Positions 12,595-23,927 of a DNA stretch of 64,000 nt are shown here, piece by piece (the first letter of the stretch is position 1; every line of letters begins with the position of its first letter). The position numbers were made by a program, and so were the translations under genes. The stretch is from assembly GCA_019693395.1 (NCBI GenBank), contig JAAMXP010001632.1:1-64000 (forward strand), in the 5' to 3' direction. The notes below the pieces were generated by a model. It was given only the letters and a program-made list of their open reading frames with translations. It was not told the origin of the DNA and did no database searches. This stretch comes from Ettlia oleoabundans. Lineage: Eukaryota; Chlorophyta; Chlorophyceae; Chlamydomonadales.

Positions 12595-15500
12595 TCATGG
12601 GAGGGCCACTAGGTGCTGGCGCGGCGAAGTGGGCTGCAGCTGCCGCCTGCCCTGCCCCTCACGGCAGCTGCCATCACCCTCAGCATCAGGCTGCGCTGCC
12701 TGCGCCGTCGCTTCATCCTGCTGCCTGCTGGCACCTGACAGCACATCCAAACCATGCACAGCGCGCAGCACAAAGAGCGCCACATCCACATTGGTCCAGT
12801 AGACAAAGTGGGCTGACAGGGCAGCCAAGTATTGGTTTTCTAGGGACGATTCCTGTAAGTGGGAAGGTCAGGGTCAGCAGGATGCGTCAGCACCAATAGG
12901 CACACCTCAGGTTGTTGCTTGGAAAGCAGTAAAGGCAGTCAAAGCAGCAAAACACATGCAAGGCTTCCCCGCTAACCTGCATCACAAAATCGAGGCGGCC
13001 TTGGGCCGACTTGCCGCCGGGAGGAGGCAGGCCGTCTGCCACCCTGGCGATGCCGCCTCCGCCGTCGTTGCCGCCACCCTGCTGCCTCCCAACCGCCCCT
13101 GCCGGGCCCAGGATTCCAGCGCCCTGCTGCCACTTGGTGGGTGATGTGACTGCCCCTGGTGCCTCAGCTGACACCATGGCTGAAGAGGCTCCATCCACAC
13201 TACCAAACGTCAGTGAGGCGTCTAGCTGTCCTGACTGTTCAGCTCGGCCACGTGTTCCCCAGAAGGAGCTTTCTTCGTCCAAACCAGGGGCAGATTTGTC
13301 GGCTGGCAGCCGCCGAGCCGCCTCCTCCTCCTCAGCTGCTTCTGCCGCCTCTGCTGCTGCAGCAGCTGCAGCTGCTGCTGCTGCCTTTTGGCTACCCTCC
13401 CCAGCTGGGTGCTGCTCCTTGTAGGTGGAGCTGCTTTTGAACTTGGCAAAGGCCAGGCTGCTGAGAAGGGAGGTGCCAAAGCGGCTGGCAGCGCTGCCCA
13501 CATCCTCGGAAAACTCCTGTGGAGGGAAAGAAAGCAGGCGGAAATGATATGTCGTCTTTTATCCAGCAGCGTGGGGTTGGTGCAACTGTAGCATCATGGA
13601 CCAACCGGCCAGGTGCAAGAGCAGCACGCACCAGCATGAGCCAGGCTGCTGTTGCACAACCGGCATGCCAGCATGATAAACAAGAACACCTGAAGCTGCA
13701 GAACAACAGCACCCAGCTTGCCTGAACCGCGAGATGGATGCGCTTGCCACCTTTGAACAGTGGCACCAACGCAGCACGCTGCACATGGGAGGGTGGCTGA
13801 GCCAGGGGCTCTATCCTGCATGGCATGGGGCACCCTTGGGGGCAGGCTGGGGCACTAGTTTCCGGCGCAGCAAGAACCTTAGGTGCTCTAGCATCGAACA
13901 ATAGACTTATACGTGATTCATCGCACACAACAGGTTCAGCCAGTCAGGAAACTAGCTGCAGGGCTGACCTGTGAGCAACTGGGTCATAGGGATGGTACAC
14001 ATTGAAGAGGCGACGCACGACTGGCAAGCCGTCTGGGGTAAAAGGATGTCCAGGTGCCAGCTGCAGCAAAGGAAAAGATTCAAGACAATGAATCTGGCAA
14101 ACTGGGATTCCGTTGGCATACAATCAAGAAGTCCACGCTAAGTACGCTGTACAAGCAGTTTGACCCACTTGCATCAGCGGTGCACAGGCGGCGGTACCCA
14201 GGCCTATGCCCTTGGCCTGGCTCACTCCCCGCAGCGCCAGGAAGCATCCTAGTGGTGAGCCCAGCGTGATGAGGGTGTCCACGCTGCAGTTGAATTGAAG
14301 CAGGGGATATAGACTTGCCGCGTGCAGCAAGTAGCGAAGGGATGGCTGTCCAGGATGATACACGAGGCACATCCAGGCAGTCCAGCTTCCCTTTCGCAAG
14401 GTATTATGGCACAACTGCAGCTTCAAGTCAATTGTACCTGAACTGCAGCGCAGGCTTTTCGGCGTCAGCATGCTGCCCAGCAGCGGGCGAGGTGCCAGCC
14501 GCTGCCTGCTGCGGCTGCTGGGACCAAGGGCTAGATTGCAAGCTGCCCCCCAGGCTGCTCAGATTCTGTGGGCTGCCTAGAGGTGGCCCGCCCATGCCGC
14601 CCTCTGCCCTTGCTACATCCAGCTGCAGCTGCAGCCGCTGGTTTTCATTGCGCAGCCGCGAGAGCTCCTGCTGCAGTGCGGCCGAGGGGCTATCAGCCGT
14701 GAGATCAATCGCCATGTCATCCCCGCCGTCAGCGGCTCCCTTTCCCCTGCTGCCGCCATATGACTGCTCTGCTACAAGTAGGTGTCGGTCTGGAGACACT
14801 GCTGGTGACTGCATACCTCTCGCTTGATGCGACTGACCCGGTGTGCCGCTGCCTGCTGCTGCCGCCGCTCCTGTATGAGGCAGCAAGCCAGCCCCCTCCA
14901 CCAGTTGTGGTGACAGCGGCTGGGCACACAGGATGTCGTAGCACAAGACAGAGCCTAGGCTGTGTGACAGGATGGCCACGCTGCCCTGCACAGAACGACA
15001 TCAGCCAACAGGACGTAAAGCGGTAAATGGTGAGAACCAGTCTTGGTCGTTGCTTTCCCAGCTTTGCATATCCGCAATAAACTGAATAAAGTCCAATCTT
15101 GCAATGCATTTTCTGCTGGCCATGCATCCGCGCTCTTCTTGCCTTGAACCGCGGATTACGGCACAAGAATCTCGAGTAAGTTGTGTTGAGTGCGGCGACC
15201 AGGGAGGCCACGATGTCGGCACGGTGGGCCGGGGTCATGAACAGCAGGATCTCCACCACAGTGCTGTGCAGCACCTGCAGCATGTTTGCATACAGGGATG
15301 GGGGCTCGGGAAGACTCACGTTGGCGCTCTGACGCTGTATCAACTTGCGGTGTCGCCTTGCCAAAGGAAATAATGGGGCAGAGAAGTCCTTTGCGGCATG
15401 GCGGCCATCTGCCATCTACAGGGTGCAGAGGTCTGCCTTTTAAGAGCACTTTTGTCGCCCCCACCTGGCGCAGAGCGGGTATGCCCGGCGGCATGAGCTG

Positions 15501-17890
15501 GCGGCTGAGATCATCAGCTTCTATGAACAGGTGCTTGCGCCACTGAACTGGCAGCACCTCGGTGCGCCCTGCACATGGGTGGCAGGGTATTGCACCTGTT
15601 TAGATCTGGATCTGCTGTTGGCACAACAAAGAAAGTTCGCATCGTGGGCAAGGAACTGAACGGCAAGCGCTACGGCGAGACACACTTGAGTACTATCCTA
15701 CCGCCAACTAGCCAGGCAGCCAGCTGCAAGCAAAGTGTAACTCCACCTGCCGCTGCCTGTTCATCAAGCAGGCCCTGCTGTGACTGGTCCTGGGCCACCT
15801 GGCGCAGCACGCTGCGGAAGTTGGCGGCGTCCTGCGGGCCAGGCGACGGAGCAGAAAGGTACAACATGCAGTACAGCACAGATGTGTCCAGCACTTGTTC
15901 TGCCCGCGTTACTGAGATCCAAACGCCGCCCTGCCTGTATGCGCCACTTACAAGCTTGCCCCACTTGCGCCCCCACCACCACCACCGTCACCACCACCAC
16001 CACCACCACCGCCAACACACCCACCCCCCCACCCACACCACGCCACACACACATACACACGCACAGGTCAGTGGTTAGCGCAGCCTCACCCACCTGTGCA
16101 ATGTTGGCCCCCTGCATTTTCTGCCCTATGCCGTGCACCACCAGCACCAAGCGCGACACGGGGGTGGCGGCGCTCTCCTCATCCAGTTCCTCCTGACGCA
16201 GGTCAGCCTCCTTCTCCAGCAGCGCCTGTGGAGTGATATCCGCGGCAAGGACCATCGCAGATTGGACAGAGGTTTATGGAAACTGCTCTACAGTAGACTT
16301 CATTTGAGCGCAAGCCAGTGGATAACAGGGCGCTGGTAGGTGCAGCCGGTTGGACAAGCAGCAGGTCCGCACCCGACTAGTGGGCTGCTCATAGCCGCGG
16401 CGCAGGCGCAGGCGCTGCTGGCCAGCAATGGATGAGGCGCCAATTTTGCGCAGCCAGGCCCAGCCGGTATCCTGGCCCAGGAACACCTCCTCCTCTGCAG
16501 GAAGTGCGAAGCAAGCGAGGACGTCAACCATCTCCCTTTGCCAGCATGGCCCAGTAAATCTACATATAAATCAATTGCATGCCAGTACAGTCTACTTCTC
16601 AGATTTTTTGAACTTTTATTGCAACTCACCTGACACAAACAGAGCATACAGGCCCTTCTCCACCTGAGTGGTCAGGTCCAAACGCGCTGCATAGCCACCC
16701 ACGGCTTGCTGCTGCAGGCGCCCTCGCTGCGGCAGCCATATGGATTGCCGGTAGCCCTCCTCAAGTTGCTCTGCCAGCGACTCCTGTTGCAAGGGTGTGC
16801 AGGGAAACCAGACACAAGTTTGCCTACAGATATTGCTGGCGTAGTGAGCCAAGCCCAGAAAACATAGGCCCGCGTTCTTGCTGGCACCCAGTGGCATCTC
16901 GTGCACACCTTGAGGGGGACCCACTCGCCGCTCTTCTCTGCAAACCAGGTCCCCCGCAGCACGCGGTGGCGGTTGGCGGGCCAATAGCAGGGGCGCAGCT
17001 GGCGGCAGCGGAGGTCGACCTCAAATGCGCCACTTCGCACCGACACACCTGGCGCATCATCTGCTGAGGGCATGGGATAGGTGGTTTTGTTTGTGAGGGA
17101 TTGGGAGCCTCTGACGGCAATCAACCAGGGGCAGGGCTGGTTATAAAGCACCCACATGATTCACAGGGGTGGAATAGAGGGATGCCTTGGCGTTAAACGG
17201 CAAGCAGTCCAACCCCTTGCCTGTGCATTTGCTCCCCATAAAATACCCCCAGTCGGTACTGCCAAATGATGCTGCAGCAGGTGGGATGTCTGTTAGGCCG
17301 GCTTCACCGGTGCCACTGGCCGGCCCATTTGGGCCGCCCTGCAGCTCCGCTTCCTCCTCCCACCAGTATCGCTCCAACTCCTCTTGATGCAGGCTGCAGG
17401 AAAGATTCAACTTAACGAGAAATCATCAATAACGCTGTAAAGCTGGAAAGGTAAGCATATGACAGCCAAATGCTTCTGCAAATAAACAAAGCAGCGAGTG
17501 AGGCAACATGGGCAGCAAGCACGACCCACCGGTAAGCGGCCTCGAGGGCTGCGTTGTCGGCGTCGCAAAAGCGAAGCAAAGAGCCACGGTGTGGGAGTTC
17601 AATCGCTTTAGCAAGCTCTGCAGAAATTTCCGTTTGGGGGGCTTATGGGGCTGAAAGGCATAACATGCAGGGCAGGCAGTGGCTGGCAACAGGGAGGCGG
17701 CAGCGGCTTGTGAAGAAGGCGGACGGCAACCGTGTCCACCAAGCCCGCCTGCCTTCCAGCGAGCAACAAGGACATCCAACGAACCTTTTCGATCGTATGG
17801 AGCACGATAGCTGTACCAGCGGACCTTCTCGGGTGGCAGGGGTGCGTAACAGAACTCAATGTGGAGTTCTGGTGAAGGCACCGCGTCCAT
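12595..17890 (-). CDS. DDHD-domain phospholipase A1 (SGR2-like)
   Basis: Intracellular phospholipase A1 of the DDHD family, like Arabidopsis SHOOT GRAVITROPISM 2 and animal DDHD1/2, acting on membrane phospholipids. Family landmarks in order on the minus strand: start MDAVPSPELHIEFCYAPLPP; SRLVLVVHGIGQKMQGANIA; EVLPVQWRKHLF; the lipase elbow SVAILSHSLGSVLCYDILCA with Ser in HSLGS; DTLITLGSPLGCFLALRGV; the DDHD-domain segment LFNVYHPYDPVAH; and near the end YLAALSAHFVYWTNVDVALF. Low-complexity inserts are present, including a poly-Ala/Glu stretch encoded near 13320-13390 and a Ser/Gln/Pro segment near 14440-14600 before the DDHD domain. One intron is a (CCA)n/(CA)n tract. More than ten exons. 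The start lies only 84 bp from the first possible ATG of the deaminase gene on the other strand. Confidence 0.92.
15969..16068. repeat. (CCA)n / (CA)n low-complexity tract in an intron
   Basis: About 100 bp of nearly pure CCACCA triplets grading into CACACA and ACACAC on the plus strand (GT-rich on the transcribed minus strand). It sits in an intron of the DDHD gene and is likely length-variable. Confidence 0.9.
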
Positions 17891-17974
17891 GGCGCATCCA
17901 AGATATGATTCAAGACCTGACCTGATGCTTCGATCTCACAGGCGTGTTGCTAGAAGGCGCTAGCGGTCGTTGCC
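17891..17974. promoter_or_regulatory. Very short divergent promoter
   Basis: Only 84 bp separate the DDHD start codon (-) from the first in-frame ATG of the deaminase (+), or 180 bp if the ATG at 18071 is used. Both 5' leaders and promoters must overlap here. No TATA box was seen. Confidence 0.4.
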
Positions 17975-20846
17975 ATGAACCCCGTACTGCCGTCCTGCAG
18001 TTGCAATCACTTGTGGCACCCTTGGGGCGCGGCGCGGCATTGGATCGCCACTCAACGTGTTGAAACCATCATGCAGGCTGCAGGTGAAGCGTTCTACACG
18101 GAAGAGCTGCTAGAATTTTGCAGAACGCTGCCAAAGGTAGAGCTGCATGCTCACCTGAATGGTTCGATACGAGACAGCACCATAAGGTACGCGGCGCGCG
18201 TTACGATGCAGCCGGCCATGCCTGCCGTCGACAGCCGCTCTGCAGGATGCATGCCGGCTCGCCCTTCGAAAGGCTGGGGAGCCTGCCAGGCAGGTGTTGA
18301 ACGCATTCTGACATGGCTTGACCGGATCATGCAGGGAGCTATCTGCACAGTTGGATGGCACAGCCATAAGCCTCCCTGAGTTGCAGCGTCTCACACAGCA
18401 AGGTGCGCTTGCTTCCCTGTGCCTGTTGCCTAGCTGTCGGTTGCCGCCATGTGAAAGCATCCTGGAACCAAGGCAGCCCTCTTGCCTGCTGCTCCCATGT
18501 GCAGCCAGCCGTACATTGGGGGAGTGCTTTAAGCTATTCGATGTGATCCATCGCATCACCACGCAGCATGCCGCCATCACTCGCATCACCCGGGAGATGG
18601 TTGAGGACATGGCGGCAGACCATGTGGTTTACGCTGAGATTCGCACCACACCCAAGGTGAAGCGAGTGCCCATTTTGCGCACATTTCAGACACCTTCAGC
18701 AGGACCTATCAGATTGGTGTTCTGGGCAAGCGAGGTAGTTGGTTTTCTGAACGACAGGAGTGCTGTGCGAAGGTGATTTTGCATTACACAATGTCGAAGT
18801 AGGCAATGCTGCTGCTTCACTCCGTTTGCAGTTTTGGTTGCCTGTCACTGGCATGGGGTGCAGGCGCGGCCAGAGCACGGCATGAGCAAGGAGTCGTACA
18901 TGGACGCAGTGCTGCAGGGCATTGGCGATTACTACGCTGCCAGCACAAGGGCTATAGGTGAGCGGCTCAATTTCGCATTTGCCTGCTGGTACTACGATAG
19001 CAGCAGCGTGGGTGACGCATGCACACCACAGCATCGAGAGAATGGCTGGCTTCAACGAGCAAGTCTGAAGCCCGGACGGCAAGTTCACCTCCCACTAACC
19101 TCCTTTGTGGCTGCAGACATCCAGATACGCCTGCTGCTCAGCATCGATCGGCGGCAGTCAGCAGAGGAAGCCTTGGATACAGCGCGGCTGGCAGTTAGGC
19201 TTAGAAACAAAGGCGTGGTGGGCCTTGATTTGAGCGGCAATCCTAGCATTGGTCAAGTGAGGTCTAGGCGCTGCCGTGTTCTTCATGTTGCCGGCTTAGC
19301 CTAATTCCGCTCCGTCTTGCTTTCGCACAGATCAAGATTGCCAGCAGGAGCATGCATGTTGTTGATGCCAGTAACTCAGGGCATATTGCGCTACTCCTGG
19401 CGGTTTTTTCCTGCAGTGGCAGACCTGGCTCCCAGCGCTAGACTTTGCGCGGCAGCAGGGTCTGAAGGTGACTGTGCATGCAGGCGAGGTGTGGAACCCA
19501 GGTGCGCAGCCAGCACCACGGCTCGAAGCTGTATACTGGGTTGCCTGCATGGGGTGGGTGGGGTATCCAGCTGTGGCATATTCTGGTTTTGGTGCGAAAT
19601 GTGTCGGGTGTTGTTAGCGGTGTTGTCATTGGGTTTGCTGCTGCAGAGGAGACTGCCGCCATCTTGGATTGGCGACCGGATCGCTTGGGCCACATGTGCT
19701 GCCTGGATGCAACGTTGGAGCGGCAGCTGCTAGAGTGAGTGAAATGGGGGTTGAAGGAGGCGGCCAGGAAGCACGAGACCCAAATGAGGGAGGGGGGGAT
19801 TGATGAAGGCAGGGTATGGGGCAGCCAGGCAAAAGCTAGAAAGGGCACCCAACGCAATAAAAAGAACAGCAGCAGCTGGGATTCATGTGCAGTGTGGAGT
19901 ACACGTGAGCGCCTCGACGCCGCTCTTGATGGTTGTCGTGCTGCGCCTGCTGGGCTTGCCGTATTGGCTGCAGCTCTTGCATTCCATTAGAGCTTTGTTT
20001 ATCCAGCAACGTCATCACGGAGAGCGTGCCTAGCTATGCCGCCCACCACTTCTCAGCCTTCCACTCTGGAGGTGAGCCAGCCGGCTTGCAGTACTTCAGC
20101 TTGGTCAGCAACGGCATCACGGCCAGCATTGGATTCAGCGAGAGGGACCATAATGTTTGTGGCAATGCTGTGCTGATGGGAAGGCAAATAAAAGAAGCGG
20201 CTGTTTCCGTTGATTGCCGGTTGGCAGGCACAGGAAGCCACCATCTGGGCGGGTTTGTTGCTCCACCCTAACCTCCACTTCAACACCCACCTTTGGTCTC
20301 CACCTGGCCCTGTGTGTGCAGGTCACCCAGTGGTGCTTTGCACGGACGACTCTGGTGTGTTTGCGACCACACTGTCTCGAGAGTATGCCATAGCAGCAGC
20401 AGCCTTCCACCTCAAGTGAGTGCTGGCAACTGGGGTGCTTGCCGCCGGTCAGCAGGCAGGCAGGCAGCAGTGCTGCAATGCCTCCTGGGCGCGGCTTGCA
20501 AGAAACAGGTGGTTGCTGCATGCGCCCCCTCTTAATCAAGAACACTATGTTGTGCTTCTGCTGTGTGACGCAGTGAGGAGAAGGTGCGCACACTGGCGCT
20601 TGAGGCGGCAGACTACACTTTCCTTGAAACAGGTGAGGTGGAGATTGGTGGGCGCGATGTCGCTGGACGATGGCGTTGAAAGCTTTGCCAACCACCCTTG
20701 CTTCCGGTCAACTCTGTCTGGGCATACAACCGTTTGCCGGCACAACTGCTGCTGTTGTGGTGGTTATGTGATGCTGCCCTGCAGATGAGCAGCAAGCACT
20801 GAAGGAGCGGATGGAGCAGGCGCTGCTTGTGGGAAGGAGCAGGTGA
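17975..20846 (+). CDS. Adenosine deaminase-like enzyme (probable N6-methyl-AMP deaminase)
   Basis: Member of the adenosine/AMP deaminase metal-dependent hydrolase family; closest in form to ADAL/MAPDA, which hydrolyses N6-methyl-AMP to IMP in purine salvage. Conserved parts: the metal-binding HxH in [18 protein letters not shown] in [10 protein letters not shown]; the catalytic His region DRLGH; and the TDDSGVF loop carrying the metal- and catalysis-linked Asp pair. The helix [10 protein letters not shown] and the segment [11 protein letters not shown] are also typical. The last exon ends [14 protein letters not shown] and TGA at 20844. About nine exons. Two in-frame starts exist, 17975 and 18071; the second gives the short N-terminus usual for the family, while the first adds 32 Trp/His-rich residues. 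Substrate choice over plain adenosine is inferred from family likeness. Confidence 0.9.
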
Positions 20847-21318
20847 CAGCAGCAGCGAGTCAGACTGCAAGTCCACCTGCTGAGCTGTCGCGGGCAGCAG
20901 CACAGCACTACTGCCTGCACCCAGCAGTGTCAGTTCTACTGTCACCGAGCAACCGGCAGCTTCAACCCAGGTTTTGCGCTGTTTGAAGTGGAAATGTTTT
21001 TTGAAAGTTCTTTTTACACTGGCAGATCACGAATGGCACAGAACATATGTATTGGGATCGCTGATTGCTTATACGTATGGTACTTGACTGATCCTGAGCC
21101 AAATAGCCCAGGAATGCACTGCTTGCACACGGCGCCCCAGTCTTGCCCTGCCATGTTGCTGGACCATTTGAACGCAAATTGCCTAGATCACGTCTCTCCC
21201 TGGATCTAACTGCCCTCCTCCAGCAGGTGAGCAACTAACTCGCCTGCCTTCCTGCACCAGGCAGAATATGTTGCAGAAGGACGTGCAGGACAGAAGATTA
21301 GTGTCAGTGACACACTGA
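20847..21318. other. Convergent intergenic region
   Basis: 472 bp between the deaminase (+) and the next minus-strand gene. No coding signal or repeat was recognised. Confidence 0.5.
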
Positions 21319-23484
21319 CTAGCAGTCTTGAAGTGCTTGTGTAGCACAGATTTGTGTTGGTGTATCTGAGCAGAACTGCCTCACCCTCCAACCCACCCCT
21401 GCTGCTGCTGAGCAAGAGTTTGACAGAACTGCGCTTGCAAGGCGCTGATCCTTTCTACCCCCATGGCACCCTGACGCCTTCAGCCCCCGCTGCTTGGCAA
21501 GTGGCTGCAGCGACTTGTAAGGAGTCTGCCCCAGCTGCTCCGTGGTGAGCCTGTTGGTGGGTGCCTCCTCACCTCCCGCCGACACCTCCGCCTCGGGCGG
21601 CTCCCGGTTGTCCTCAGCCTTGACATCAGCCGCCGGCTGCCCTGCTGCAGCACCACAAGATGCCTTGACAACCAGCACCTGGCCTTGCGGCTGCTGCCCC
21701 TGCTGATCAACCCAGTCACTCTCATGCGGCTCCTTTTCCAGTTCGGCTGCAGCGCTCCAACGAGTCCTCGGCCCTTTCTCCGCGCGCTCCTGAGGGCTGG
21801 TCATCAGCAGGTGCAGTGCCAACATCTTGGCTGTGCCTTCCAGGGTGTTGAGTGCGTCCACCTTGTTCACCTGGGAGAAAATGTCCTCTTCGATGTCGAA
21901 GGAGACCAGGCTTGCAATCAATGCCGACATGGTCTTGGGCAGCCTGCAACCCGCCAGACCTTGAAGTTGTGTGGGTATTCTGGCCTGGGGTTAGACAGCA
22001 CATACGCAGATCTCAGCGACGTTGACGGCGTCCCAGATACCAGCATTGTCATGGAACAGCCGACCATGCAGGGCAGCATCAAGGGCTGCCCTGAAAGCGG
22101 TGCTTCCCAAAAGCTGGGACAGCCTCAGCAGCGGTCCCAGCTGCCGGTCCAGGCGGATGCCCATCTGCTGTCAGGGCAAGAGAGGAACCTTGAGGGTTTC
22201 AGAGTATCCGGCCCGTAGATGAACTCTGCTTGTGTAGAGGATATGGAACAGCACCGCAGTGCACACAGCCTCAGACATGCCGTGATGATGCCGGCAGAGT
22301 CAACAGAGACCCCAACTGCAATGACAGTGCCACCCTCCTTATCTCGTTGCACAGGGTGTGCAGGTCTATGCCAAAGTAGGCATACTGAAGGAAGAGCGCA
22401 AACAGGCGCGGGCGCTTGGACCCGACCACCGCTATGTCCACTTCACATAGGATGTAAGTGGAGTCCCAGCAGCTGGTGGTGGAGGGTCAGTCTCGAGCAC
22501 AGCCGCGCTTGCCTTCTTGGGTGCTTCAGCCGCAGGATTGCCATCATTTGGCATGGGAGCGGTGCCAGGCTCAGCAGCAGGCCCCTGCTGGGCGTCGGCA
22601 GCAGAGGCAGCTGCCGGCTTGGCAGCTGCTGCTGCGGGGGCAGCGGCCTCTGTTGGGGCAGCTCCAGTCGTGGCAGCAGTGGTGCCGGCAACCTCCCTGA
22701 GCTTGAAATGTGCTTCAGGGTTGAGCCTGCAGGAAGGCAAGCAGGCAGAAAGGCAGGTAAGAATTTGGAGGCCAAACTATGGTCAGCTTCAGGTGTCAAC
22801 AACAGGCTGTGCCTACACACCAACCAGTCCGCAACAAGTCCTGCTTGTCACCCTGAAGATATGTGTTGTGGTTGGTATGATCCTGCAACATTCCCATGAG
22901 TCCTTTCCAAGCTCAGCTTCCCTTCCACCCTCACATTCAACCTCGCTTCATGTGCCTGCCCACCTGTAGAGCTCAAAGTTGCCATGAAAGGTGGCCTCCC
23001 AAGCCGCCCGCAGGTCGCGCTGCCTGCCCGGCTTGCCCTCGGCCTTTTTGTAGGTCGCCAGCAGCAGGCGGTGAAGCTCGCGGGAGGTGAAGACATGCAG
23101 CTGGCAGTGCAGCTGCTTGGCGATGCCTTCCATGCAGGCATGCAGGTGAAGGAAGCACGACGATTCATGCAACCACGTTATCTCAAGGCCGTCATCCTCC
23201 CACAGGCCCTGTGGCGCGTCATCCAGTAAAGGGCTCCTGCAGAGCGGCAGGGGCAGGGTGGGCTGCCTCATTACAATAAATGGCGCACATATGCACGTGT
23301 TTCGCAGCGTGTTCTAGTATTGTCAAAACATATCATCAGAGGAATCTCTGTCCGCCCCTTCTTACCCCTGCTGCTCCAACGAGTAGACAAAGTCGGGCGG
23401 GCGGCACATGTTCATGCCACCACCAAATCGGCGCGACCACTTAATCGAAGCGCAATGGCGGGGCAGGGCGCACTGTATTCGCAT
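21319..23484 (-). CDS. Unknown helical protein with basic, organelle-like N-terminus
   Basis: The family is not recognised. Start at 23484 is supported by an in-frame TGA immediately upstream. The first exon (MRIQCALPRHCASIKWSRRF) is Arg/Lys-rich with few acidic residues, like a mitochondrial presequence. Later exons on the minus strand: about 23236-22965 (LWEDDGLEITWLHESSCFLH, CQLHVFTSRELHRLLLATYK); 22728-22455, which is Ala/Pro-rich; 22450-22345 (PRLFALFLQYAYFGIDLHTL); 22165-22010 (RQLGPLLRLSQLLGSTAFRA); and 21943-21319 (MSALIASLVSFDIEEDIFSQ), which ends in a long polar tail. The repeating pairs of short amphipathic helices suggest an alpha-solenoid, but no repeat signature (PPR, OPR, ARM) can be assigned by eye. 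It is followed in the same orientation by RTF1 upstream. Confidence 0.6.
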
Positions 23485-23927
23485 TCAGCCGTCCGGCAAT
23501 CCCAGAAGTGAGACCTGCACCACATCAGGCCAGTGAGGTTTCGGTTGTTAGAAAAAGGCCACGGCATTTGGGCGGGGCAGTTCCGAGGCACTCACCCGTC
23601 CCGTACCGCCTTGCATTTGACCCCACATTTGCAGTTGGGCGGGAACACCCCGGTTGGCATCGCCGCTCGCGACTCGGCCTTCGCCCACGTATGACAGAGC
23701 ACTCGGCACACCGCGCTGCCACGTGACGGAACCGCAAGGAGCGACGCAGAGCTTCCATACTTACGCTCCGCAGGGTAGGTGCGGCCAATCCTCATATGCG
23801 CCCAGTCAGCCAACCGAAGCGCGCGCAGCAGCCCGTTGCAATTTGACAGACTATGTCTGAAGCCACTTCTGCACATTACAGCCATAGCAACGCAACAAAT
23901 TGTCACGCCCAGCCCTTATACAGGTGT
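23485..23927. other. Intergenic region between two minus-strand genes
   Basis: 443 bp between the RTF1 stop and the start of the unknown gene at 23484. A minus-strand open frame exists (about 23592-23906), but it has a Cys/Arg-rich composition typical of non-coding GC-rich DNA. It probably holds the promoter of the unknown gene and the 3' UTR of RTF1. Confidence 0.45.

Noticed and set aside
23592..23906. 104-codon minus-strand frame between the unknown gene and RTF1
   Set aside because: Cys/Arg-rich translation typical of a shadow frame, and an in-frame stop separates it from the downstream gene start.
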